Shown: one piece after another, positions 35,122 to 48,934 of the stretch
How the letters are laid out: each line of letters opens with the position of its first letter
How positions within the stretch are numbered: the stretch's first letter is position 1
Source of the DNA: Azolla pinnata
Taxonomy: Eukaryota > Streptophyta > Polypodiopsida > Salviniales > Salviniaceae
Reading direction: 5' to 3'
NCBI GenBank assembly: GCA_037176905.1
Contig: JBBBWG010029488.1
Location: forward strand, 1-52,717
Length of the DNA: 52,717 nucleotides
Notes under the pieces: generated by a model
Databases searched by the model: none
Seen by the model: only the letters and a program-made list of their open reading frames with translations
What the model was told of the DNA's origin: nothing
Made by a program: the position numbers and the translations under genes

Positions 35122-38100
35122 TCAGATCTTCAATTCCTGTAGGCCCACCGCGTTGCCGTTTGCAAGGACTCCGTCCCCATGATCATTTCCAGATTTCTGG
35201 CAAAGCACGTAGTTCTGGCTTCCTACTGTCACAGAGCTTTTTGGGCCTTTGAAATGAGTTGAGTAAGGGAAAATCTCAGCGCATCTTTTCTCCCATCCTG
35301 CCAAACACGTTAGGAATCAGTGATCTGAAAGGATATAAATCCCTACAGTTAACAGTGTTGGAAAGATTTACATCCACGAGAAATTTCCTAATATTTCTAC
35401 AAATACGGTGAAACCCCAGCATGTCCAACCAAATCTGTGATGTCTGCATCATCAAAATCACTCGTGCATTGATTGCTTCGCCAGTCTAACATATAAAAAA
35501 GTAGTAGACTCCCAGAATGCCCTCGATTTGCATATCACCATAGTTATATGTAACTAGAGATTATATCAAAATGAACTTACTTGAGGCAGCATCTGGATCA
35601 TTGAGTGATGACAACAATATTTTATGGACAAACAGACAATCTTTTAGTTCCCCTTTGGATGCTCCGCCACTGCAAGTAAAAATAGAACCAAGCTCTCACG
35701 CATGAATCGTTAATACATCCGAAGACTCCATTAAGATATCATAGTTACCATTTGACATACCAATAAACAGAAGACTCTATTATCTCCACTGCAGCAGCCT
35801 TCCTCTCAGGTGCGAGAATAGAAAGCATCTCGGCTGCTGCAGCTCTGTGTCTAAGGGAATCTGTTGATAATGCATGGAATACATTAACTCGAAATGCAGG
35901 TTATAAGCAAAATCAAATTTATATGGACTGAAAAGTGGTTATTAACCTTTGTGTAGCTCCAGAAATGATTCATTTTCCTCCATCAAAGTGGAATGTGAGA
36001 ACCTATATAGATTATTTTATTAGCTACATGATAATCTGTTTGGTAGCAAGTCTGATGTAAAATGAGAACATGGTGTCGTTTAGTACTTGAAAAACTCTCG
36101 TTCCGTTTGGATTACGCTACGAATCAGTTTATCTGTATCATTCTTGGGGTGAGGTAGATTGTCGACTATATTAAAGAAACGTATCTGAAACATTTCAACA
36201 AAGAATTTAAACAGGGTAATTTGAAATATAAAAAGACCAATATGAAATTAGTGCATCACAGTACCATTGGCAAACTATTAACTGACAAAAATGTTGCAAG
36301 CCTTATCTATGAGCAAGAAGCCAGTTTGTCCTACACACAAGCAGTCAATAAAATTGTGTACATACCATGCAGCAGTGAACCTCCCAACTATCAGCGTCCA
36401 ATTTCACTTGTCTCTTCAATGCCTGAAAATAGATATATGAGATCAACGAATCAACACTACCTTATTCTAAGATATAAAAAATATGGATTGGCAAACTCTC
36501 TATTCTAGAATATACGTAAATGTTGTGATTATATATAACTCCTTTGTCACCAATTTGATAAAAGTATCATTTTGAAAACTAAAAGAAAGGTACAAAAGGA
36601 CAGCCAGCAGAAAACACCTAATTATAATGGAGGATACTTGGAAATATATCGCATATACCAAGATCTTATAGAATGGGGAACAGCATACCTGTAATGCCAG
36701 CAACAATTTCTTTTTTCGGATGTATATCTCAAAAGCAAGTACATGTGTTTCCAGGATTGTCGGAGAATGATCTTGTAAGAGAGTTAAGTATTTGGTAGCC
36801 TCCCCTAACGGATCATCAACCTGTCAAACAGATTGATAACAATATGGGCCATTTAGTGACTTCTATTTGCCTTTGCTCCAGAAATGACAAGAGACAAACC
36901 TGTGTCAATTTCTCGCCATCTGGATCAGTATCAACAGGTTTAGTTTGCTGAGCAGCTTTTTTGCCTCCTTTTGATGAAGATAATGAGATCTCCTCTTCTT
37001 TGGCTTTTTCTTCTGCTTCCTGGAGAAAAAACAAGTCAAACAGTCATTAAATCAACAGAAAATAACTATACAAACCTTTCTACCTTGCTTTCTAGCGACA
37101 CAAACCTTTTTCACCCGAGCAGCTTCTTTCCGCTGTCTCTGACGAAGCTTCTTTCTCTCTGCTGGAGGCAATCCAGCAGCAGCGGCTTCAGCTTCCTCGG
37201 CAGCAACTTTTGGTGGGGTGTCAAATAGCCGCAAATAGCATCTTAAGACATAAGGTACACATGCTCATTGTAAGTGTTTGTCCGGGATGACAGGTGTATT
37301 TATAGATAAAATATCACCATCTCACCTAATTGCGCAAGCAGCAGCTCGATGGAAAAAACGGTATGAATGTAGATTATCTTGAAACTTCAGCATGCTGATG
37401 TAAGCTCGAAGTGTCATCTTCCTGATACAGTATGTGTGAAAATCAAACTGATCCTCTACCATATCTGCATAATGCTTCTCAACAGCAAGATACTTCTTCA
37501 GAGCACGTCCAAGAGCTCCCTGTCGGAAATGGCTATCTCCTGCAGCTAGCTCATACCTAATTCACCAGGAATGAAACTTTACAGTGTTAAATATCGAAAG
37601 AAAACAGTGAATAGTGAAAAAACTAATAAACAAGGACCAGACCACATGCACTGCATATCATAGAGATTGTTCTGTTGATCTCCCTCCTTCGTAAACAACA
37701 ACGCAATTTTCTCTGCCTCATCAACCTGCAAATAAGACAGACAAGTTTTCCTCAAGGTTCATTCTATTTCATATGCATTTGCTGAAAAACACGACTGAGA
37801 AGGAACGTCCAAATACTACAGACATTCTTGTCATCCTTCATCCTATTTCACATGCATTTCACTCCATACAAATATATTCTTATCACTAGTGTGCTATTGG
37901 TCTAAACCTGTACATCCATACAAACCTAGATATGTTACCTCAAACTAAATATAGCCTTGAGTAACGATAATATGACTAATACCACTTAAAATATAGACAA
38001 AACACTGTAGAAGTACTCCAATACCGTTTATAAACACAGGTTAACATCAGGTACAAATCAGAACTCCGGGAAACATGGCTATTAAGGCTACTAAGAAGCC

Positions 38101-41100
38101 AAAAGAACTTACACAATAAATAAAAGTACTTCATTTAAACATCTCCTGACTCCTTATCTATAACATAAAGATCTTTCACGAAAAAATGAAGTGCTTCATT
38201 TCAACCTTTCCTGACTCATTCATTATCAATCCATTAGTTGCTTTTTATGAAGAATCTGAACTCAGTATGAATTTAACATAATTGCGATTGGAAACTGTCC
38301 AGCATTTTTTAAAACTACAGAAATCCTGGAAAACGGAGAAGCAACCAAACAATTTTTGATAAGAGAAGTAAATACCCAATTCATCAATGTTCTGGGAACC
38401 ACTTTAATCAAAACTGTTTGAATCAAAAACAATGCAAAAACAGTTTGTTTGGGTACTCCAGTAAATAATCAATGTCAATACCTTATCAGCCTGCAGCATG
38501 CGTTTTACACACTCACTGTTCAAAAACCTATCTGCCAAATCCATGGATCTGGCCTCATCTGCTAGTGCTGCTGCAGCTAACATGTCACCGCAGTGTTTAA
38601 AAATTCGACCCTGACCAGGATATCAATTAATTTGATGACAATCAATCATACACAGTATAAGGGCAGTACAACATCAGCCAAACTTTTACAAGTACCTTAA
38701 CCAGATATAGATCAATCACTGTAGGAGTATGTAAAATTGCACTATCAATCGATTCAATTGCCTTCTCATACTGACCTCTTTGGTCATAATGCTGTTAAAG
38801 AGTCAAAAAGAAATTGAGCAGAGTCAAAAGTAAAATTCAGCGCAAAGTGGACAATGGATGTTAAACAAACCTGAGCCAATAAGAACAGAGTCCACAAAAG
38901 AGTGGAAGGTGCTTCCTTCTCAGAACTGTATCATGCTGCACCATTGAGAAAAATAGATACACAAAATGATGTGTGTGCTCCATTAACATTAATTAATTAT
39001 TGTTACCTTTCTGGAAACGTTCCATTTTGTTGAAGAGATGTTGAAATTTTGATTAAGATCTCCTCTAGCACCTCAGCCTTCAAAACATAATTTACATAAA
39101 AACCATAGGTAGAATACTAACATGAACATAAACTTGGTGAACCTTATGATATACCTTCCCTGGTTGATGGTACAAAGGTTTAAGGTCTGAAAATAGTGAA
39201 GGGACACCCTGCACATAAAAAATATATAAGAATCAACCATTTCAGTAGAAAATATCTGAACTAATAGTATTATAAAAAAGAATCTGTACCTTCCTCAAAA
39301 GTGGCCTCACGTAATTGTCTGCAGCTTGTCGGAAAGAGCCAATGTCCAGGAAATCAAGAGGAATACGCTGGATACAAGAGAAATGAGTCCCAGAACAAGA
39401 AAGCAACCTGTCATTACGGTTGTACTTTAGAACTAAAAAAACTAAGTCAACAAAATGCAGAGGGCACTGAGAGCCCTGCTACATGCACAAGAATGCCCTA
39501 TATGCAATGACCACAGAAAACAGGAATATATATAACCTAAGACAAAAAATCATTTATAAGTTAAATTCCATTACATCACTATGATGTGCTAAATGACATT
39601 TGCAAAATAATTTAAGGACGCTGTGAATAGGATAGAAGACCCAGTCTATGTACAGAACAAAACCGGCAAGAACACATCTCAATTCAATGGATGAGTAAAA
39701 GCGAACAATTCTTATTAATCACCTTATCTAATCTGTCTTGTAGCAGTGCAAATGATAGAGATACTGATGATCTCAGAACAATAGAAAATGCGCAATTCAT
39801 CACAACCTCTAAGCCATGCAATATGCTTCAAGCATAGATCGTTTACAAGTTGAAACTGGATTAGAATGACTTCTAAATTATTAGTTTCAAATTGAATGGG
39901 AAAACAGGCATGAGGACATTCGGGCAAATAGAGGGAATCCGCAAACAGTGGGAATCCAAAAATTAGACTTGAATTTACCTTTACTGCAACAGAACTTGGA
40001 TATTTTTCTTGGAGACTTGAATATAAGTTTTGAATTTTTTCTTGTTCTTCATGACCAGTGGCATTTACAGAAAGCCCTAGTGCCTTCTGGAGACCGTCAT
40101 GATATCTGAACAATTGTCACAGACATACCATAAGAGCTATTAGTGTCAACTGCAATAAGAGCTATTAGTATCTCAAAACTTATATAAACAACAAAAACAA
40201 TGTCTTCTTGAATGAGATTATGTGCTTTCCTAAGAAAAAAACGCTAAATCCTAAACTCACTTCAAGAATAAACATCTAATAAACTTAATACATATTCCGC
40301 AACATGAATAAAAACCTCAATTCACAACAAGATTGAGAAGGGCATCTCTCATTACTGCAGCCTGTTCATGAATATGAAATAACTAACAAGGTCTGCCTAC
40401 AGATTACTAACTGCGAAGCCAGATTCTAGTTAAATTTTTCGTGTTCATAAAAGCTCCTGTATGTGTATATAGCACTTAATTTATGCTCCATGGAATATAA
40501 AATCTCAATAACCAGCTATTTTTTCTAAACTGACAAAACCATGTCTCCAATCTACTCCACATTTTTCATTCCTCATTTCGCAAGTGTGTATATTCAATCG
40601 CACAATAATTGATCTCCATGGAAAGCATGATACAGGTTTATGTCTAGCAAAGAAAAGCAGCAAGAGACTGTACTTGTAATTTTCTGGGTTGATGTCCAAC
40701 AATGTATAATAAGCCTCCTCTGCTTCCTCAAGATGATTCAAATTCAGTAGCAAAGAAGCTCTGACTTCCTTCAAGCCAAGTTTATCTACCTGTGATGTTA
40801 TGTTAACGCTGAGTCATATACACATAACTAATGACTTTTCATACAACAAATGGAAAACGTACAATCTTGTTGGCCTTGTTGTTCAAAACTTCTAAAGCTT
40901 TTTCTCGTGCTCCTGACTCTTCCAACAAAGCCACCTGGAAACAAATATTTCTGTATATCGCACCATCCGGCCAACATAAAGGAAAAAAAGCCTATATCTG
41001 AGAGATGAGAGAAACCTTGTAAAGAAGCATTTCACTGTGTTCATATCTTTCATTTTTATGAGGATCGTCTCCTTCTATACCCTTACTATCAGGCGGGTAA

Positions 41101-43610
41101 TCTTCTTCCAGGGTACCCTCATACGCAATGAGTATATCAACTGCTTTGCCAGGACTATGAAAAAAATATGTATAACCAAATAAGTATGCACTTATCGTAT
41201 CTGCAATCTGCTGCAAATTAAACAAAATTCTTGTGTATATACATTCTTCAAAGAGGACAAAATCTTATTCAAATCTTAGCATTTCAAATGAGGAAGATTT
41301 CATACTCTCCATTTAAGTGGTGAGATATGGCAAAGCCTATCCAATAGTTCCGATGGCTTGGCTTCAGCGTTAGCAGAGTTCTACAGGTTTCAACATATCC
41401 ACTTAAATCTCTCATCTGCGCCTGCATCACTTCCCCCAACCACAATGAGCAAAAACACAATGCAATTTCCTTCCTACAAAGAAATAAAGATGCATGCATT
41501 TCGGAGTACAACCTGAAGGAGTGATAGATCCTTAAGGATCTGAATATTTTCTGGGTCAATCCGTAAAGCATTCCTGTAGCATTTGATAGCTTCGCGGTAC
41601 TCTCTATCTGAGCGATATAAAAGGCCATAAACATGCCAGCAAACGTGGCTCTTCAAATCATTCTGCCAAGAACAAATCATGAGGGAAAATTCAGGCCATG
41701 AATGTGCAAGAAATAGAATTATGGAAAAAGTAAATATGGGGATAAAAAAACCTTCAAGCCTTTCCTAACAAGTTCATAAGCTTCACTCTTGCTGTCCATA
41801 CAATTTAGAGTGAGTCCTTTCATTGCCAGAGTCTCTGAGTATCACAGAAAATACTTAGCATGAGAAGCCCCCCCACAGACATATAGTTCAGGAACGAAAA
41901 TCTTTAAAATACCACATACCTCCATGTTCAGGAAACTTCTTCAGGATTTGATCTGCTGCCTTGAGCCCCTTCTTATATTGCTTCATTTCATAGCATTTCT
42001 AAAACAATTCAAAGCATCATCTCAATGCACATCTCCAATAACATTCTATAATGACAATCACAAGGGACAAACATGTGAATTTACCTCCCAGATAATCAGA
42101 ATTGCAGTTATATTTGTATTGCAAGTAAAAACGGTTTTACCTTCTACAGCTCGAGTAAAGAGACGGTGAAAAGTTTTGTCCCTCCAACAGAAATTTTTAA
42201 TGTACCTCTAGACCTCACAATCAATCATATCAGAGCCTACAGTTCTTTCCATTCTTTACAGAATTTGAAGGAGCATAGCATGCAGAGATTTCTATTCGAG
42301 GGAAAAATACTTTGTATGGTCCAGTGTCAAGTAAAGAGGCAACTGAGAGGGATAAAAATCCACTGAAGCATCTAGGAAGATACCATAGAAGAGCCTCTAA
42401 ATAAGTCTTCTGGTATTTAAAATATTCACAATCCACGGGAATACACTTCGACAGAACACAGTGTGAGAAGAAAGTGAGACTCTTATAGATACAAACAAAC
42501 CCTAAAACCTCAGAGACAAACCCGTACTCATCAAATGGGATTGCAAGAACCTCTTTAACTAATCTACTATCAAGTTTGGAGACAAAAATATCTTCGAAAT
42601 GTTCAACCTCAGAGCAAAAACGCTTAAAAAGCTTCGGAAAATTCCAACCAAATCTATAGACAGACTCCAATTCCACCTTTCTTTTCATTTGGACCCCTCT
42701 CAAAGTAGAACATTTACTCAATAAACAAATACTACATTCCTCGAAAGCTTGAATTTTGAAAACCATAACAAAGCCCACATTATCAGAAGATTTGTTCCGC
42801 TTTCATATATAGAACTTAGCAGAAAGGAAACCAAAATTCATTAATATCTTGAACCTCTACTCAACCACTGCACAAACATCAAATATGACAATACGAACAC
42901 TTACCTTTCTTAAACCTCATTGATCTTTCAGGACGTTTCAGAGACCAACACGTGTAGAATTAAAAAAACGTTCCTTGATAAAAAAAATTTACTGCATCTT
43001 CTGAACATTTTAAGACTCACCAATCTAGATAAAAAAAGAACTGAAAAATAAACACCTACATTCCTTATAAATGAATGTTTCTGTGAGACTTGGACGAAAA
43101 TTTAGAAACCTTCTAAACAGCCTAAATTATTTGCAGCTTTTCAACAATCATACCTCCTTGAGAGCTAAGCAATTTTTTGTACTGAATGGAATTCCCGATA
43201 AAAACACTTACTTACTTGAAAAACTTTTCTTTCTCGGATATATCCCTAAACAAAATCTAACAAAAACTTCAGCTTGCTAGCCTCCTTGGACCTCATTCAC
43301 GGCATGCGCAAGACAACTTCTAAAACTAGAACAAGGAAGGTAAAAGAGAAGCTAGTAGATTCCTCGTAAGATTGAAAAAAAAAGCCGGCTTTCATAGAAA
43401 GGACTCCGAGCCGTCAGACAGGCGCAGGCGTGGAACAGAAGTACAGCCTTGCAGCTCTCGACAAGAAAAAGAAGAAGAAGATGAAGAAGAAGAAGACGAG
43501 AGTGCCAGAGGACGAGGATTAGAGGATAGGGAGAAAGGAGAGGGAGAGGAAGAACTTACGGCGATGAGCTTGAAGAGATTCGCTTCCTTCGGGGGGAGTG
43601 ACGTTCCCAT
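35122..43610 (-). CDS. NAA15: NAA15, auxiliary TPR subunit of N-terminal acetyltransferase NatA
   Basis: NAA15 anchors NatA to the ribosome and holds catalytic NAA10, which acetylates nascent Ser/Ala/Thr/Gly/Val N-termini. I traced 26 exons: 43610-43560, 41998-41920, 41834-41752, 41662-41513, 41421-41306, 41154-41016, 40934-40863, 40789-40674, 40105-39979, 39367-39290, 39208-39155, 39077-39007, 38925-38871, 38791-38696, 38610-38482, 37725-37643, 37556-37326, 37241-37106, 37019-36900, 36820-36689, 36422-36366, 36184-36087, 36002-35947, 35860-35761, 35669-35581, 35297-35122. Total 2694 nt, 897 residues, in phase throughout and close to the Arabidopsis length. Hallmarks are [37 protein letters not shown] (from about residue 76), [33 protein letters not shown], a Lys/Glu-rich segment (about 577-660) and the C-terminal [17 protein letters not shown] pairs run along most of the protein. 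Exon 6 carries about a dozen extra acidic/polar residues compared with my recollection of Arabidopsis. Intron 1 is long (1.56 kb). Confidence 0.95.
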
Positions 43611-43775
43611 GGCGCCGGCCTGGTAGAGGTGAGGTAAAGCCCGAGAGCACGCAAGGAAGGGAAGGGAGGTTGCAGAAGGCTGCGAGAGAAGAAGAAAGGA
43701 AGGAAAGGAAGGAGCGGCTATGGCGTTTCCGATCGATCGACTCGATCGTTCGTTCGGTCGGTCGGCTTCGTTCTG

Positions 43776-43823
43776 AGAGAGAGAGAGAGAGAGAGAAGGA
43801 GAAGAGAGGGAGATAGGGTTTTT
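43776..43823 (-). promoter_or_regulatory. telo box and CT run in the NAA15 leader/promoter
   Basis: In gene sense, AAAAACCCTA (43823-43814) is followed by a CT dinucleotide tract (43797-43776), about 165-215 bp before the NAA15 start codon. A telo box beside a pyrimidine tract is a known arrangement in plant genes of the translation apparatus, which fits a ribosome-associated enzyme. Function is inferred. Confidence 0.4.
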
Positions 43824-45471
43824 GTTTTGCGCTTGTTACACACGCAGAATTTTCGAACGAAGAAGACACAAGAACAGAAACGTGAGAAACTCTGGAGGTG
43901 CAATTTTCTTCTCGTTTTTCTTCTCCTTGAAAATCCCAAAATGAATGAAGATTCCAGATCAGATGAGAGAGAAAACACACTCTTTGATTCCCCTGACTGT
44001 TGTTATAACTGCATAACTCGTCGATCGGAGCTTTTGCAAATCGAGAGAGGATTTCGGGGGAGTTCTCCCGTAATCGCAAGTAATTTAGAGGAATCGGAAG
44101 TGTCTTCTGTGAATCGCAAGAATTTAGGGCCCTGAATTTAGGGCCCCGGGAGCTCTCTTCGGCGCTCTTGCATGGAGGGCCGCTGAATCACAATCGGTAC
44201 GATTGTGTTTCTGTTTTGGAGAGGCGAGTGAGTGAACGAGCTGTTGGCCAATCGAATGCATGCTTCCAAAGCAACGGCAGCATCAAAATGTCGCTAGAAT
44301 GATGTCATCAAAGCTACTGAAACGATCCGCAAATACTAGAATAGTGGCAGCTTCTAGCTTGTTTTGAAGAGAACCCTTCTCCTTCACAAGCTACAAAGCT
44401 ATGGCACTACTAAGAGCTTTTTGTTGTTGGTACTCAGATGTCTAAATGTGCTCTGTGTCCCATTAAGATTTGAAGCAATGATGATGAGGAAAACAATTAA
44501 AGAAGGAGATAAGGCTCGATTGAGTCGTCAAGTTTTGATTTCTAATTCGCCGCTCACAATACAAGTACATGAATCAAGTTTTCCGCGAAAACAGTTCGAC
44601 AAACGCATTCCTCTTGGGGATTATGCGATCCTTAACATCAACTGTGCTTGCAGGAGGGGTCATCCTTTATGTCAACTAAATGCTTCTCGATGGGTGAAGC
44701 ACCAACAACAATTCTAGCAATTCAAAATTGGCACAAAAAATTTTGATCCTATGTAACAGACTATCGAGATAAAGGCCATAAACACAAGACAATTTTGTTG
44801 GTCACCACGAATCTTATCCGACCAATATTGAAGTGAGAACTCGACAAACACATTGTTAATTCCACATTGAACCCGAGGATATCAAACAAGGATCACCCAA
44901 TAAGTAGTGAAAATGAAGATCATATAAAGTCAGTACCATACACATTGAACAATAGATAAAGCCTTCCAAATTCTCAATATATAACGATGATTAAAAATTT
45001 AAAAAGTCAGCTTGCTCATTTACATCACCACCAAGTGAAAACTTGTCCAATGGAGAGTTCCAACTCCTTCTCCCAACGCTATATCAACACAACGATACAA
45101 TCGCATTGGCCCAAAGACTCAACCCATTGTTCGAGTCGCAAATGAGATCAATGTTCAAAATTTGGTGGTAACCTCTGCAGAGATTAGGATTTAGGGGTTT
45201 AGATCTGATGCTCTGGACAAAGGGCTTTCCGATTTCTTTGATCTGGATCGACAACTTGATACCGTGTCTCAAGATCTCAACAAAGATCTCATCATTCATC
45301 GCCATGACAGATCAGGTTTAACCAACGTCTCGATTTCGATCAACAACTCCCTTGACACCCATGTCTCAAATATCTCTTCACAGATCCCAAAACATTCCTT
45401 ACACTATTGAATCGAACATGAAATGAGTGAGCTGCTAACCCCAATGAGATATGTAAAATGGGTTAAACTGG
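43824..45471. other. spacer upstream of NAA15
   Basis: A plus ORF of 117 codons (44364-44717) has normal composition but no recognised domain. A minus ORF at 45084-45305 (73 codons) is likewise unidentified. Either may be an old coding remnant. No regular repeat or terminal-repeat element was seen. Confidence 0.35.
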
Positions 45472-46225
45472 CATTTGACCGGAATAACCAAACCTTTCTC
45501 CTCACACATATGACTAGATATATACAACCCTAAACTGACATTCGACCGGAATAGGTCAACACTACCAAGAACTTTCTGCTCACACATGAATAGAAATCTA
45601 CAACTCTAAACCCTAAGTAGCTATGGTACCCACCAAACCTTCACCCTAACCCTAACCCTAACCCTAACCTCATGGTGTCAACAAACTAAACTGGCATTCG
45701 ACCGGAATAGTTTAAACACTACTAAGAGCTTTCTGTTCAGATATGAATAGAAATCTACAACCCTAAACCCTAAGTAGCTACGGCGCCCACCAAACCTTCA
45801 CCCTAACAATAACCCTAATCCTAACCCTAACCCTAACCCTAACCTCATGCTGTCAACAAACTAAACTGGCATTCGACCGGAATAGTTTAAACACTACTAA
45901 GAGCTTTCTGTTCAGATATGAATAGAAATCTACAACCCTAAACCCTAAGTAGCTACGGCGCCCACCAAACCTTCACCCTAACAATAACCCTAATCCTAAC
46001 CCTAACCCTAACCTCATGCTGTCAACAGACTAAACTGGCATTCGACCGGAATAGTTTAAACACTACTAAGAGCTTTCTGTTCAGATATGAATAGAAATCC
46101 ACAACCCTAAACCCTAAGTAGCTGCGGCGCCCACCAAACCTTCACCCTAACAATAACCCTAATCCTAACCCTAACCCTAGCCTCATGCTGTCAACAAACT
46201 AAACTGACATTCGACCGGAATAGTT
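45472..46225. repeat. minisatellite of about 170 bp carrying CCCTAA hexamer arrays
   Basis: The anchor cattcgaccggaatag occurs at 45539, 45695, 45870, 46039 and 46208 (diverged first copy at 45472). Periods are 156-175 bp for the four main steps. Each unit contains aacactac(c/t)aaga, a ccctaaaccctaagtagct block, cgcccaccaaaccttca and then a run of three to five ccctaa hexamers. Unit-length differences come largely from the number of hexamers. Other differences are point changes. Confidence 0.9.
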
Positions 46226-48934
46226 CAACGAAGGTGAGGATGGACTCTTCACTGTAACAGACGTTGTCAGAAAAGCCATGGAAAGCTCAGGCTCAGAGAT
46301 GATAATATCCTCCACGCAGAAGACAGAATGTCGAAGGAGAGAAGGAAACGGTAGATCTGTACTAAAACCCTAAAACCCCTAAAATGAAAAAAAGAACCTG
46401 CTAGAAATCACGATTCAAAGGAGGAAGCCGCAAACGATTCATTGAACAGACCTGCAAAGCAAACGAAACGTGTTATGCACAGCGATGGAGATGGAGATTG
46501 AGAGAGAGAGAAAGCCGTCCAATCGACCTTAGGAACGGAAACTGATAGCTATGATGTTAAGCACAGAGATGGAGATGGCGATGGCGATGAAGATCTGACA
46601 GAAGAGAGAGCCGAGCAATCGATCAGATTGAAAACTATAGACAGATCCATCATGTGCGTAACGAGCAGTTGTCGCTCAGAGAACCAGAGCGCTTGTCAAC
46701 AGTTTCTTCCTCATTTCGCTGCTTCGAGGCTCTCTCGTTTTCCATCTCCGCCGTGCCTTTCCTCTTTATATCCAAACAGCAAAATCAAAACCCTAAATTT
46801 GGCAAGGGCTATATAAAACAACATTTTCATAACCCGTTCCGTCCGAGCACCAGATTTCTTCACTCCATTCTCCTTGAACAATCCCCTCTAAGCTGCTGCA
46901 TCTTCCATGAATTTCTCCCACCAGAGGATAACACGCTTTGATCATCGCTTCAATGTCTTTCTTCTTGGATTAAATTCCGCACATTCTCGCAGCTTTGACG
47001 GTATTTAATTCATACCTCAGATGATTTCTCTCATTCTTTACGTTCTTCGATTGTTTCATTCTGCCGAGTTCTTCTTGGCACAAAGTCAAGTCTCTCTATC
47101 TAGTACAGGCAGGTGATCTTGGTTTCCCGAAATCGTTTAGACAATCGACTATGACGGAGGACCCCGGACCCCGTGTGTAAGTGAATAATGCACGGGATCG
47201 ATCCGAAAACGGGAAGACGGAAGGATATTGTGGTAGCATAACATGATGCAACAAGAAACGCCGGCAATTCCAGCGTATGGCTACGAGCAGTGTCGAAACC
47301 AGGGGACTCGTAGAGAGTATCATGTACGAGAAAGGCAAAATTTTCCATAAAAAATTGAACACCATGATCCGAGAGAAGGGAAGGAACATGACAAAAGAGC
47401 GGGCGAGGAGCCCGTGTTTCAGCAGCCGGAGAAGACGCTCAGAAAATACAAACTGTGAAGAGAGATTAAGGAGATCCTCAGCGATGCAGAGAACACCATC
47501 GGATCGACAAGGGACCTGATTTTTCGTCATCGCGTCAGAAAAAGGGGAAAACCTTCCTCCGCCATAGCCGAAGCTGAAGAAGAAGAAGAAGAAGAAGAAG
47601 AAGACGCCGCACAGTGAAAACAGGAGAAGCTTCTGTGAAAACCCTAATCCTTTTGGTTTCACACTTGTCCGCCTCTTCGAATTTCCTGGTTTCACACCTG
47701 TCCAATTCCTAATCGCTCACGATTAGAGAACTAATCACGCCCTAATTAACACGGGTTTGCCTGCCCTAATCACGATTGGTCCCACGATTAAAACCGTCGA
47801 TTATGCGAGCCTCGCACGATGATTAGGCTTTTAAGTTGTTCGCGATCGATCTCTTAACCCCTCATGACTAGGATTGGTCAAAGAGCATTTATGATCTGGA
47901 TTGCTTCGACAGTTAGTGGAAGATGTGAGTATAAACGGTGAAATTAGCATTGGCATTAGCAAGCGGCGCAAGATGAGTTGTGTGATCCCGATTGGTCCCG
48001 ATTACGTTACGCATGCTAATCACCGGAATGATCATGGTCATTTTGCAAACACGATGGAATTAGTAGCAGCATTAGCAATCGTCCGGGAATTGATATTCCG
48101 CAAGCAACGAACACATCGAGGGAAATATACCAATCAGTATCGATCGGTGCATAATCACAAGCACAAAGGTGCCACCGAGACGGCATCAATGGGATCGACG
48201 ATTAGCGACGGAACATTAATCAACATCGATGCAATTAACAATGTGATTAAGGATGATGAAACAAGGTTAATAAGTATGCAAAAGCTCAAAATTGCCCTTA
48301 ATCGCTCGGTATACTAAATTGTTGAATCACGAATCCTCAAGATCTAGAGGCAATACTAATGATTTGATAATTATCATCATCAATAAGTCTAAATATGCCA
48401 CATATGTATATATATCACGTCGCAGCGAATTAGCGGATTCATAAACAATTAAGTTGTGATCATTAATCGCAGCCGGACCCTCGGTTTTTATGAATAGGAA
48501 ACTTGATGCAATTGTGATTGTTCGTTAAAAAATCGTGAATTCCATACAAATCTATCGTCAGATGACGATAGATCAGCTAGATAGCCAACTAGGCTAGAAC
48601 ATCTTCAAATATCAACCGTTCTTCTCTGCCTTCCTTAGTTCTACGTGCAAGACAACTGAGGAAGTATGTTATTCATAATCAAATGAATCGATGGTTTAAG
48701 AATGCAAAGATAACAAGTTTCAGCTTATATAAGGAGGCTCATTACCTTCGCATTGATGGGGGCTCGATCAATGCCGAGAATACAATCTCCAAGTGTCTTT
48801 TGGTTCTTGTTAGCTAAGCACGCAACTTCCAACACTCACCGAATCCTGCATATATACACTAGCACATGATTTTAGAGGCCCGAAAAAATGGAATCGATGG
48901 ATTGTCATTCACGCAAATATCTTACAGTAGAGAA
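46226..48934. other. spacer with unassigned ORFs
   Basis: A duplicated phrase (gcacag(c/a)gatggagatgg near 46478 and 46561) precedes GA-rich sequence. The minus ORF at 47096-47695 (199 codons) has a hydrophobic run made of CTT triplets (47573-47604) and otherwise unrecognised sequence. The plus ORF at 47901-48317 (138 codons, composition plausible, containing GPDYVTHANHRNDHGHFANT) is also unrecognised and has no clear homologue in my memory. I do not call either as a gene. Confidence 0.35.
48550..48573. other. perfect 10-bp inverted repeat with 4-bp loop
   Basis: The arm atctatcgtc (48550-48559) and its exact complement gacgatagat (48564-48573) flank agat. It could fold as a stable hairpin on either strand. 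It lies in spacer 360 bp downstream of the PPR stop codon. No T-run or coding context indicates a specific role. Confidence 0.5.

Noticed and set aside
10700..46225. Chromosome end (true telomere)
   Set aside because: The telomere-type blocks are interstitial, degenerate and flanked by ordinary genes on both sides.
47096..47695. 199-codon minus ORF with a hydrophobic segment
   Set aside because: The hydrophobic run is a CTT tract, the remainder matches nothing I know, and the opposite strand is partly open too. Transcript evidence would be needed.
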